NCBI GenBank assembly: GCA_017882375.1
Contig: JADGPP010000021.1
Location: 1-46,417 of the forward strand
Direction of reading: 5' to 3'
Length of the DNA: 46,417 nt
Origin: Solirubrobacteraceae bacterium
Lineage (GTDB): Bacteria > Actinomycetota > Thermoleophilia > Solirubrobacterales > Solirubrobacteraceae
This document shows positions 1-7,681 of this stretch, one piece after another; within the stretch, counting starts at the first letter, position 1, and the number at the start of each line of letters is the position of its first letter. A program made the position numbers and the translations under genes. Below the pieces are notes generated by a model. The model did no database searches. It had not been told where the DNA came from and was given only the letters and a program-made list of their open reading frames with translations.

Positions 1-69
1 CAGCGCACCTGGACAGGCTGGAGCATCCTCACCTACAACCTTGACACGCTCGCCATCCGCACCGGCTGA
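1..69 (+). CDS. C-terminal end of a transposase (partial)
   Basis: Frame 1 is open from the window edge to TGA at 67-69. It codes for the last 22 residues of a protein ending in NLDTLAIRTG. This tail resembles the C-terminus of DDE transposases of actinobacterial insertion sequences, but so short a piece cannot be assigned to an IS family. The gene body lies outside the window. A strong hairpin follows at 116-151, and a truncated gene lies beyond it, consistent with an IS end at the edge of the island. Confidence 0.5.
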   Translation, partial: QRTWTGWSILTYNLDTLAIRTG

Positions 70-115
70 GACACTGCAGCGGCTCTCTCGACCAGAGCAC
101 CACTCATGACACAGG

Positions 116-151
116 CGGCCGCGCCGGCTCCACACCGGCGCGGCCGTTCTT
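116..151 (+). terminator. Perfect 12-bp hairpin, likely transcription terminator
   Basis: CGGCCGCGCCGG (116-127) and its exact reverse complement (135-146) are separated by a 7-nt loop and followed by TTCTT. It lies 47 bases after the transposase stop. The T-tract is short, as is usual in high-GC genomes. Confidence 0.65.
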
Positions 152-195
152 ACGTCCACGACTTTTTCCGCGGCAAGTAGCTAGCTCGGCGTCAG

Positions 196-525
196 TCAGA
201 TGTGGAATCTTCTCGTGATGGGAGAAACGTTCACGATCGTGAACAGGAGCGCCCCTTCCCGATCAACATGTCTCAGCAAGGGAGCGCCGATGACCACATT
301 GTCGGTGAACCAAGTCGAACCATGCGGTTCGGAGGAGTGCTCGGTGCCGGCTCGCTCGCTCGCACGCATCAACGTGGAGCGAAGGCGCGGAAGTTCTGCG
401 GCGGCGAGCGGACCCGTTGCCATCGCGGTGATGCCGAGGACATCGAAGTACAGCACGCAGGACGCCGCGAACCGCGGGGTACCGTCGGCGTTCTTGTATT
501 GGTCGAATGCTTCCTGACGAGACAA
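196..525 (-). pseudogene. Truncated nucleotide-cyclase-like / FDVLG-family protein
   Basis: The 109-residue frame starts at TTG and shows CVLYFDVLG near residue 23 and STWFTDNVVIGAPL near residue 69. These two motifs are spaced as in a bacterial family of hypothetical proteins with a cyclase-like FDxLG...DNxV core. Complete members, as I recall them, continue for well over 100 further residues. Here the reading frame runs into an unrelated tail (ITRRFHI) and stops at 196, about 130 bases from the transposase end. I read this as a gene cut by an IS insertion or deletion. The start is uncertain because no good ribosome binding site precedes it. The family assignment is from motif memory only. 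Confidence 0.5.
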
Positions 526-665
526 CGTCGCACACGCTACTCATCGTGGGTGACTCGCGGGAACATCGGCCCTCGCGACGGGTGCTTGAGGCAACGAGTG
601 CCTGCAAGGCTGCATGACCGACCAGGGCCCGGCCGTCGCATCCCAGAGTGACCTCATGTCTCGAG

Positions 666-3047
666 CTACGCGAGTGGCGACTCGTCGGTGGTCGAGTCAA
701 TCGCGAGGATGCGCGCGGCGCTGAGGCGATCGGGATGATCGTCCTCGAGATGGCCCACGGTAAGCTCAAGCACTCGCTGGGCCTCCACACGGGCCAGAGC
801 AGCGTCCTGTTTCCGGTGGCTGACTTGGGCGCACGCCAGCCAAGCGCGCGCGACGTCGACGTGCCCCTCGCCCGCCGCTTGCCGAATTTGCAGCGCTTGC
901 CGTGCGTCATGTTCAGCCTCGTCGAGGCGATCGTGCGCGAGAAGGATCATGCTCCGCAGCTCGCGGGTCCACGCGAGGTTTCCGCGGGATCCGCCGTCTG
1001 GCCCGGAGAAGATTCGTATGGCCTCATCGGCGAACTCGAGTGCCTCCTCGTGCTCGCCTGCGCTGAGGAGGATTTCGGCGAGATTATGTGCACCCCAGGC
1101 TCGTGCTTCCGGAGCACCGTCCTTGCGGTGCTCCCAGACGCGGCGAGCCAGCGGCAATGCCTCTTGGGTGAGGCCGACATCGTTGAGCAGGCCAGCGAGG
1201 TTGGCGACGATCTTGATCGTGAGCGCGTGGTCAGGCCCGAATAGATCTTCGCGGGCGTGCAGCGCGTCGAGACGCGTCGTGATCGCGGTTTTGTAATCGC
1301 CGGTCTCAGCGCAGATGCTGGCGTAGTTCTCGAGGAATCTTGCGCGGTCCTCGTCGCGAAGTGGGGTGTCGCTTGGAGATGAGTCAGCCGCGGCCACGGC
1401 GCGTGCAAACAGCTCCCTCGCGAGCCGAAACGACCCTGTGATGCGCGCGAAGTTGCCGGCAGACGACAGCAGCCGTGCCGCGAGGAGCCGCGTGGAGTCG
1501 TGGTCGGCAGCGTGATCGGCGACGGCAAGCGCGTGGTCGACGAGCGGGCGCATCGCTGGTACGCCCTCGTGCTGGTCCATCCGAATAGGCAGGGCGGCGG
1601 ACACGATCTCGGCCGCTATCTTCACTGCGTTTGCCGGCGCCTCGACATGGGGGCCGCGCGCGATGATCTGCACCAGCCGGTGAACGTGCAGGTTGCGCAG
1701 CTCCGCATCGAAACTGACGAGGCTGAATGAGCTCAGGGCTGCAATAGCGTCGGCGAGGGCACTCTGCTGGCTCAGGTGCCCTGCAGCCGGTGCGCCGAAA
1801 ATCGAGATCGGAATTGGATCGGGAGCGAAGTATGCGACAACGGTCAGGAGGTCCCTTGCCAGTGGCTCGCGCGCGGCGGCCTGGTCCATCGACAAGCTCC
1901 ATACCGTCGCGACCGTGTGGCCGCTGGTGTGGTCCTCATCGCGTGCGAGTAGCTCGGCCGCGCGCTGCGCAAAAGCCCGCCGATAGTCGCTAACGGAGAC
2001 CGTCTGCCGTTGCTCTAGGTAGGCGCCGACCTGCACGAGTGCGAGTGGCAGCCCGCCGAGGTCTCGGCATGCGAGCGCCTTCAGGTGCTCGTCTTGGGTC
2101 CGTCCGCTGCGCCGCGCGAGGAGCTCCGCGCTGGCGGCGTCGCCTAGCGAGCGCAGCTCGATCGCTTCAATGCCTGCGTTGCGCCAGTGCGGGTTCAGGC
2201 TCGTGACGAGCACTCGGCCGTTTGCCGTTGGCCGCAGAAGCGGTGCGACGTCAGCGGGCTGGACAGCGTCATCGAGTACGAGTGCCCACGGGTAGTCAAG
2301 GGCCCGTAGCGCGTCGACGACATTGGCGACCACACAATCCTCGCGGAGCATCGCTGGTGTGAGCCCAAGGTCATGGCCGATTCGGCGTGCGCTGGCACGC
2401 AACGCCTCCACGTCGGAGGCGACGAGCCACCAGCACCTGCAGTTGTGGGCCGTCTGGCGTTCGAACCAGGCTGCCGCGAGCTCCGTCTTTCCCACGCCCC
2501 CGAGCCCGTGAACGACTGCGACCCCATGATTGCCGATGCAGCGTTCGGCAGCCGCAAGGTCGGGGTCGCGCCCGGTGAACCATGCGGACGCTTCGGGGCG
2601 CCTGAGATCGGCTTCGGTGCGTACTGCTGCAGGCCCCCCGACTAGGACGTCCCACTGTGGATAAAGCTCGAGCAGATTGCGGATCCGGGTAATTCCCCAA
2701 TAGTCGACGTCCGGCCCACGGAGGCGCTTGTCGAACACAAGCTGCTCGGGCCCCGAGAGGTCCGTCGGGAACACGAATGTGTAGCGCTCAACCGGGTATC
2801 GCTCTCGGGCTCTCGTCAGCGACGCTTCGCACTTCGCCCAGCCGATGGTCCGGGAGTGGCGCTTGCATTGCAGACCCCAATGCCGCGACGGAACCCAGAT
2901 GTCGACACCGCCGTCGTCTGCCCCAACGCGGACGGCGTCGGGGTAGTCCTCACTCACTAGCGCTGTAACTAGCTCCTCGAAGCGGCGCGAATCCAGGGAG
3001 TTGAGCTGAGCCGAGAGAACATGTGCCGCGTATGCCATGACTGGCAT
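666..3047 (-). CDS. Mrr-like nuclease / NB-ARC ATPase / TPR protein (STAND-type defence protein)
   Basis: A 793-residue three-part protein. Residues 15-70 carry a restriction-endonuclease (Mrr-like PD-(D/E)XK) core: FEELV with E25, GGVDI with D49, and QCK at 60-62. A STAND NTPase of NB-ARC type follows, with Walker A GLGGVGKTE (181-189), Walker B WALVLDD (254-260) and the GGLPLAL motif (331-337). The C-terminal third, from about residue 530, is alpha-helical with tetratricopeptide-like repeats (for example a segment with DEDRARFLENYASICAETGD). The architecture is sensor repeats, an oligomerising ATPase and a nuclease effector, as in antiphage STAND (Avs/bNLR-like) proteins. That role is inferred. 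MPVMAY offers two close ATG starts (residues 1 and 4). It appears to be monocistronic, on the same strand as the SIR2 gene upstream. Confidence 0.85.
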   Translation of the reverse strand: MPVMAYAAHVLSAQLNSLDSRRFEELVTALVSEDYPDAVRVGADDGGVDIWVPSRHWGLQCKRHSRTIGWAKCEASLTRARERYPVERYTFVFPTDLSGPEQLVFDKRLRGPDVDYWGITRIRNLLELYPQWDVLVGGPAAVRTEADLRRPEASAWFTGRDPDLAAAERCIGNHGVAVVHGLGGVGKTELAAAWFERQTAHNCRCWWLVASDVEALRASARRIGHDLGLTPAMLREDCVVANVVDALRALDYPWALVLDDAVQPADVAPLLRPTANGRVLVTSLNPHWRNAGIEAIELRSLGDAASAELLARRSGRTQDEHLKALACRDLGGLPLALVQVGAYLEQRQTVSVSDYRRAFAQRAAELLARDEDHTSGHTVATVWSLSMDQAAAREPLARDLLTVVAYFAPDPIPISIFGAPAAGHLSQQSALADAIAALSSFSLVSFDAELRNLHVHRLVQIIARGPHVEAPANAVKIAAEIVSAALPIRMDQHEGVPAMRPLVDHALAVADHAADHDSTRLLAARLLSSAGNFARITGSFRLARELFARAVAAADSSPSDTPLRDEDRARFLENYASICAETGDYKTAITTRLDALHAREDLFGPDHALTIKIVANLAGLLNDVGLTQEALPLARRVWEHRKDGAPEARAWGAHNLAEILLSAGEHEEALEFADEAIRIFSGPDGGSRGNLAWTRELRSMILLAHDRLDEAEHDARQALQIRQAAGEGHVDVARAWLACAQVSHRKQDAALARVEAQRVLELTVGHLEDDHPDRLSAARILAIDSTTDESPLA

Positions 3048-3342
3048 GGTCGCATCAACGATGCGAGGGAGGCTACCGTGCGCCTGGAGCGTCCCGAGCG
3101 CGGACCCCTCGACGAGGTGTGCGAGCAGAGCGTGTCCGCGACCAGCTAGATCCGCCCCCCAAGATCGCGATCCGCAGTGGCAGGAGCAAGCGCCGGACGA
3201 CCCCTCGTTCCGCGGCGTCTACTCGCTCGGCGGACGCATGCATTTCGCGAGCCGCCACGCTCACCCCTCGGGCGGCGCCTACCTAGAGTTGGTGGCCGAT
3301 AGCTCGATCGGACGGCCAGCCAGCCAGCCACGACGCAGCTGT
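3048..3342. other. Intergenic stretch without a supported gene
   Basis: This 295-base gap separates the NB-ARC gene from the 53-residue gene. Several frames are open for short distances, but none combines a start, a ribosome binding site and a recognisable product. It should hold the promoter of the NB-ARC gene. I see no clear -10/-35 pair. Confidence 0.4.
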
Positions 3343-3504
3343 TTAGGCAGCTGGACGCTTGGCCTTGATTTTTGCGGTCTCGCGTCTGGCTTGTTTGGCC
3401 AGACGATCGGCCGCTTTCTGGACGCGCGCCGGTGCCGGATAGGGATCCCGAGCGACGTGGATTCCTCCGGCGGTCTTTGCTTCGGCTACACGGACCTTCG
3501 GCAT
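3343..3504 (-). CDS. Small basic protein, 53 residues, unknown function
   Basis: An ATG at 3504 opens a frame that ends at TAA (3345-3343) and codes for 53 residues beginning MPKVRVAEAKTAGG and ending KIKAKRPAA. The product is strongly basic and lysine/arginine-rich, with a likely helix over its second half (about residues 28-45). Codon third positions look coding (mostly G/C). It lies 33 bases downstream of the SIR2 gene on the same strand, so it could be co-transcribed. No strong ribosome binding site is visible. I do not recognise the family. A nucleic-acid-binding or partner role is only a guess from charge. Confidence 0.5.
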   Translation of the reverse strand: MPKVRVAEAKTAGGIHVARDPYPAPARVQKAADRLAKQARRETAKIKAKRPAA

Positions 3505-3537
3505 GGCTTGAGTATCGCACGCAGCCCGGCGTTGGCG

Positions 3538-5118
3538 CTAGCCGCGAAAGAACTCGCCCACTTGCGCGTTGAGAAAGTCGTCGACGGCGCGCAACACGCC
3601 CGGCGGGGCCTTGTCCTTCGCGAGCGGAAAGTCTCGAAGTGGCGTTGTCGAGGTAAGCGTGACGGCGCCGACAGGGCTACGTTCGTTGTCGGGCTCGACG
3701 ATGACCGGTATGGCGCGCACAAAGCGCCAACGCGAGGCGTAGACCTTTGGGTCTTGCTCGACGGCGACCCCGCTTGCGATTGCGACAGCGGCTACCCACC
3801 GGCTTCGGACGTGCAGCGGGTTGCGGACGACCGCGTCGAGCTCCTGGTATGCGCGATCCGAGCTGATCCAGTTCATGATCTCGCCGGTGTCGTGGTCGAT
3901 CGCCCATATCGCGAGTCCGAGGTGATGGCTCGATAGATCGACCGCCGGTGTAGCTGCGGCGCAGATCGCGCGCACGTCGCGCAGGCGACCTCGCAGCCAA
4001 TCAGAACCTTCTCGTTGAGCCTCGGCGAACTGTGCCGGGTCCGGAGGGGCCAGTGACGCGGCACCGTTCGCCAAACGCAGGCGGGCCCGGGCAGCAAAGT
4101 CGTTCGCTGCGCCGCCTTCGCGGCGGAGCCCGATCTCGTGGATGAGCTGCGCGACTTCGCCGTAGTAGTTAGCCCAGACGGGGGTCACGTTGTAGCGCGC
4201 CCACCGCGCTGCCGCGGAATGTTCGAGCATCTCCTGCACCCGCTGGTCAGCGACCGTCGAGGCCTGGCGCACGAAAATGACGAACCGCGGGCCGCCCGAC
4301 TCATCAGCCGAGGTGTAAAGCCATCGAATGAAGTTCGGATCGGTCATGCTCAGCCCGACGAACACACAGAGAGAGCCGCGCAGTCGCTGCGCCACGAACC
4401 CCTGGGGAAAGGTGCTCGTCGTCGAGCGGACATAGCTACCCTCCGACAGCACGAGCTTGCCTTCGCGCTGCCAGCTCTTTCCTGAAGCGGCGCGAATGAG
4501 CCGGCCATGCAGATGCCAGATGGCCGCTTTTCCCAGCTGCTCCGATCGCGCCCTCACGTAGGACGCTGGTTCGAGGCCTCGCTCGGCAACGGCTGCCTCG
4601 AGGAGCCCGTCGTAGTTGACCGTCAGGAGCGCCAAACCTGCTCCCATGCGCTGCTTGAGCCAAGCGATCTGACCTGCCAGCGCGCCTGGAACATAGGTCC
4701 GCGGGTCACGGACGTACAGCGCGTCGCGGAGGGCACGTCGAAATGTGCCTTCGTCCGGGTAAAGCGCTTCGGCGACGGCGGCGGCGGCGAGCGGGCCCTC
4801 CTGAAGCACAGTGTCCGCCCACGCTGTGACGGCATCGTTGTCGGCTGTGGGACTGCTGGCCCCGATGAGAAGCTTTCGCACCAGCGCGTTCCAGGGCGGC
4901 AGCTCGGCCTCCATCGAGACGCCGGCGCCTACGAACATGGTGATCTCGCCGGCGTAGGCAGCGATCTCGGCGATCGCGTCCGTGATGCTACTCGCGGCAG
5001 CGTCAGCGAAGTACCCGACTCCCTCTGGCTCTGGCCGGGCGTCATCGCCGAGCTCATCTGCTGCCGCTACGGCATCAGCGAGCAGACCACGCAGGCGAGC
5101 GACCTCTGGGGTGGGCAC
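3538..5118 (-). CDS. SIR2-like NADase-type protein with C-terminal GAF-like domain
   Basis: 526 residues. The SIR2-like Rossmann domain (about 55-290) shows FVGAGVS (62-68), TVNYDGLLE (166-174, with N168 and D170), the HLHG box (202-205) and VGLSMTDPNFIRWL (254-267). These are the NAD-binding and catalytic elements of defence-associated SIR2 proteins (as in Thoeris ThsA, DSR and SIR2-Avs), which deplete NAD+ on infection. The last ~150 residues contain LAIWAIDHDTGEIMNW and a strand-rich block with RFVRAIPVIVEPDNERSPVG, resembling a GAF ligand-binding fold. The two zinc-binding Cys pairs of canonical sirtuins are not seen, so NAD hydrolysis is likelier than deacetylation. GTG start at 5118 with a weak ribosome binding site. 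An XRE regulator lies 124 bases upstream on the same strand. Confidence 0.8.
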   Translation of the reverse strand: MPTPEVARLRGLLADAVAAADELGDDARPEPEGVGYFADAAASSITDAIAEIAAYAGEITMFVGAGVSMEAELPPWNALVRKLLIGASSPTADNDAVTAWADTVLQEGPLAAAAVAEALYPDEGTFRRALRDALYVRDPRTYVPGALAGQIAWLKQRMGAGLALLTVNYDGLLEAAVAERGLEPASYVRARSEQLGKAAIWHLHGRLIRAASGKSWQREGKLVLSEGSYVRSTTSTFPQGFVAQRLRGSLCVFVGLSMTDPNFIRWLYTSADESGGPRFVIFVRQASTVADQRVQEMLEHSAAARWARYNVTPVWANYYGEVAQLIHEIGLRREGGAANDFAARARLRLANGAASLAPPDPAQFAEAQREGSDWLRGRLRDVRAICAAATPAVDLSSHHLGLAIWAIDHDTGEIMNWISSDRAYQELDAVVRNPLHVRSRWVAAVAIASGVAVEQDPKVYASRWRFVRAIPVIVEPDNERSPVGAVTLTSTTPLRDFPLAKDKAPPGVLRAVDDFLNAQVGEFFRG

Positions 5119-5242
5119 GTCCTGAAGGATGATCGACGCGACGGACCGAGCGCCATCACCGCACCATCCTCAGTGGGGCCCGGTCGCGGGCCTCAGCGTA
5201 GGAGTCGCGGGCCGGCCCGATATTGCTTTGCCGAGTTCGTCA

Positions 5243-5833
5243 CTAGGCTGCCGCGCTCTCCGTCTGGCTTTGCTCCAAAAACGCGTCGGCTAGGGCCCCC
5301 ACGTGGCTTCCTGCTGAGCCCTGAGTCCCATTGAGCCAGTCCGCAACCGCGAGGGCGTGTCCGGTCACAGCCGCGACCGTCTTCGTCTTGTCGGGGCTCT
5401 CATCCACCACGTAGACGTCGGCCGGCGCCCCGCCGGCCGCCTTCCAGGCGATGACTTCGGCAAATGCTGCCTCGAGCCACACAGGCACGACTCCGAGATC
5501 ATCGCGGGCCGTGAGCCTCCGCGCCGTACGGGCAGCCTCGCTGGCGATTCGAGAGTCCCGGTACACGCCGATCCGCGGTCCGTCTGAGAGCGCGAGGCCC
5601 ACGCTAGCGGCCGATCGGGTCGCGAGAGCAAACACGGGCTCGCTCTCTCCCTCGCGTGCCACGCCGAGCGCGAGAGCACGCTCCATGCGAGTCCAGTCGC
5701 CTTTCGTCGGCCGTCGCCCGCGACGCTCGTACAGCGAGACGCGCGGCTGGTTGATGCGGGTCGCGCCCGCCACGTCGGCCTGCGACCAGCCTTTGCCCTG
5801 TCGTAGGGGGTGAAGAAATCTAAGATCAAACAT
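5243..5833 (-). CDS. XRE-family helix-turn-helix regulator
   Basis: 196 residues. The N-terminal helix-turn-helix occupies about residues 8-55, with GWSQADVAGATRINQPRVS as the recognition unit. The remainder has no domain I can name; it includes a segment around GVYRDSRIASEAARTARRL and a predicted alpha/beta core with DVYVVDESPDKTKT. ATG at 5833. A TATAAT box ends 14 bases before the ATG, so the transcript leader would be very short. It lies upstream of the SIR2 gene on the same strand and is divergent from the PD-(D/E)XK-like gene, so it could control both from the shared 92-base region. Confidence 0.75.
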   Translation of the reverse strand: MFDLRFLHPLRQGKGWSQADVAGATRINQPRVSLYERRGRRPTKGDWTRMERALALGVAREGESEPVFALATRSAASVGLALSDGPRIGVYRDSRIASEAARTARRLTARDDLGVVPVWLEAAFAEVIAWKAAGGAPADVYVVDESPDKTKTVAAVTGHALAVADWLNGTQGSAGSHVGALADAFLEQSQTESAAA

Positions 5834-5847
5834 ATCCAGAGTCTAGC

Positions 5848-5853
5848 ATTATA
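5848..5853 (-). promoter_or_regulatory. -10 box TATAAT of the XRE gene
   Basis: A consensus TATAAT reads on the minus strand, with its 3' edge 14 bases before the ATG at 5833. The expected transcription start would leave a leader of only a few bases. No good -35 is seen at 17 bases. The box sits in the divergent spacer between the XRE gene and the plus-strand gene at 5926. Confidence 0.45.
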
Positions 5854-5925
5854 TCTGCGCTGCGGTTAGGCTGATAGCGCCGCCGGAAGTCCCGATCCGA
5901 TCGTGCCACCGAGGAAGGCGACCTC

Positions 5926-6909
5926 TTGGAGTTTGTAGATCCCGGCCTGCTGGACGTTGTGCCGTGGAGCTACGGCTACGCCCACTCGTGGGCACTCGCT
6001 GCGCTTCTGAACGACGAGCGCACTGCGGGTCCGATCCTCGAACTCCTGCGAGGGCTTCCCGGCCCGCTCCCGTATCGCGTCCTTGGTCCGGTTGAGCGCG
6101 AGCGCCGCGTGGGCTCCGCGCGAGCTGATCTTGCGTTTACGTTGCTCGACGCTGCTGGTGGGCAGTGGCAGATCGCGGCGGAGACGAAGGTCAACGACCC
6201 GTTCCGCGAAGAGCAGATGCTTGCCTACGGTCGTGCCGTCTATCAGCCCGTGCTCTACCTCCCTGGCCTCACGGGGCTCCTACTTGAGCCCACAGCGCAG
6301 ACGAGCGCGAGAGAGGTGCGCTTGCTCGGCGGCGATGTCATCGAGGCACTTGAGGGATTGGGCGTGGGGTTTGGGGCGCTCCTCGGCGGCTACCTCGACG
6401 CTGTGCGCGGCGAGACGCACCGGATGGCGCGCGCGTGCACCCATGCGCGCGACGAAACCGCCGAGCGACCGGGTCAGGGGCAGTGCGCCGAAGCAGACTT
6501 GATGGATGTCGCGTGGCTGGCCGAGACCTTTCGTGCGTTGCCGCACGCGTGCGTGGGCACCGGCGTCTCGCCAGACGCTTCGATGCGGGTCGAAGCTAAC
6601 GACCGCGGGTTCTTCTTCGACGGCTCATTCACCCGCGTCGCGCAGGACGGAGCGCTTTGGGTCGACGTCGTGGTCGACGTGCGCACGCATGCTCGCGGTG
6701 TCGCGATCAAGGCCGGCGAGCAGGATCTCGCCGGCGCGTGGGATCTCGCCGGTTCGCGGGCAGGCGGGCCCGGGAACGAGTGGCGACGCGCGTCGCGGCG
6801 ACTCGCAGGCAAGACCGCGACGGTGTGGAAGCGGCCGCTGGAGGGAGTGTGCGCCGAGCAGGCCGCCACCGTGGCTGTGCAGGCAGCTCGTTTCCTGCGC
6901 GAGCTCTAG
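5926..6909 (+). CDS. PD-(D/E)XK nuclease-like protein
   Basis: 327 residues. Residues 62-101 fit a PD-(D/E)XK core: D68 in SARADLAF, then E86 and K88 in AAETKVND, followed by a helix with REEQMLAYG. This pattern is seen in restriction-like nucleases. The C-terminal half (about 185-327) has a second strand-rich region of unknown type. The TTG start at 5926 is chosen because GAGGAAG lies about 7-13 bases upstream and the product begins at a sensible point before the fold. It is divergent from the XRE regulator and 224 bases from the next gene. Nuclease activity is inferred from motif spacing only. Confidence 0.65.
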   Translation: MEFVDPGLLDVVPWSYGYAHSWALAALLNDERTAGPILELLRGLPGPLPYRVLGPVERERRVGSARADLAFTLLDAAGGQWQIAAETKVNDPFREEQMLAYGRAVYQPVLYLPGLTGLLLEPTAQTSAREVRLLGGDVIEALEGLGVGFGALLGGYLDAVRGETHRMARACTHARDETAERPGQGQCAEADLMDVAWLAETFRALPHACVGTGVSPDASMRVEANDRGFFFDGSFTRVAQDGALWVDVVVDVRTHARGVAIKAGEQDLAGAWDLAGSRAGGPGNEWRRASRRLAGKTATVWKRPLEGVCAEQAATVAVQAARFLREL

Positions 6910-7133
6910 TACGTCGCCGAGTACGGCTGGGCTCGCGTTACTGACGCACTTTGTTCTGGACCGGCCCCGTATGTATGCACCGAACTTCCTTAGACCTCGA
7001 CGCACCAGATGTGCACTCCAGGTCCCTTGCGAAGTAAGATGTAACGGCCTCGAGGTTGCCTCGCCGAAAAGCGGGAGGCAGCAAAAACGCGGGGACACAC
7101 ACGCCGGGCTCACATCCCGGGGGAAGGATCAAT

Positions 7134-7655
7134 ATGAGTCAAACGTTCCGTGTGCCGGTCGGCGAAGTCGTCGAGCGCTGCCAGCATCACCTCACGCTCC
7201 TAGCGCCGGGGAGCGAGCCGGCAGCGATCACCGAGCACGCCATCTCGCTCGCCCTGAGCAGCAAGCGTACGCAGAAGGAGACTGAGCTGCTGCTCGGCGA
7301 CGTCCTGCGCGACTCGCGTCGCACGGTGTTGCGCTCGCAGGCGCGGCGCCTGCGGCTGGTCTCCGATCTTGGGCGTCTGGCCAGCGACGGTATCGCGACG
7401 GGCGGCCTGTCGGGGTTCGCCGACTACGAAACGCCCGAGCAGCGAGTGCTCGCACGAGAGTTCATCGCGCTCCTGCGAGCACGCGCCGAGGAGATCGGCG
7501 GAGCCACCCCACGAGTCCTCGCTGGCCTGCTCATTAGCGAGACCGAGTCCGAGACCGCGCAGGCCGTGGGAACGTCGCGCTCAACAGTCACGCGCGCACG
7601 TCGCGCTCTGCGGGCGTATGCCGCCGAGCAGGGTTATCAGCCGCTCGCCGCCTAG
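7134..7655 (+). CDS. Sigma-70-like / helix-turn-helix protein
   Basis: 173 residues from ATG at 7134, preceded by GGGGGAAGG. The open frame extends upstream to 7056, but that part is low-complexity and has no ribosome binding site. The middle is helical. The C-terminus (about 125-165) has a region-4-like helix-turn-helix with SETAQAVGTSRSTVTRARRA. It may be a divergent sigma factor or a DNA-binding adaptor. It lies 26 bases upstream of the GHKL ATPase, so the two form a likely operon. The 224-base spacer before it should carry the promoter. Confidence 0.6.
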   Translation: MSQTFRVPVGEVVERCQHHLTLLAPGSEPAAITEHAISLALSSKRTQKETELLLGDVLRDSRRTVLRSQARRLRLVSDLGRLASDGIATGGLSGFADYETPEQRVLAREFIALLRARAEEIGGATPRVLAGLLISETESETAQAVGTSRSTVTRARRALRAYAAEQGYQPLAA

Positions 7656-7681
7656 TCCATCCGAACGAGAAAGGAACTGCC

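Noticed and set aside
229-244. Perfect 16-bp palindrome GTTCACGATCGTGAAC
   Set aside because: A perfect 16-bp palindrome is expected about once by chance in a window of this size, and this one lies inside a broken coding frame.
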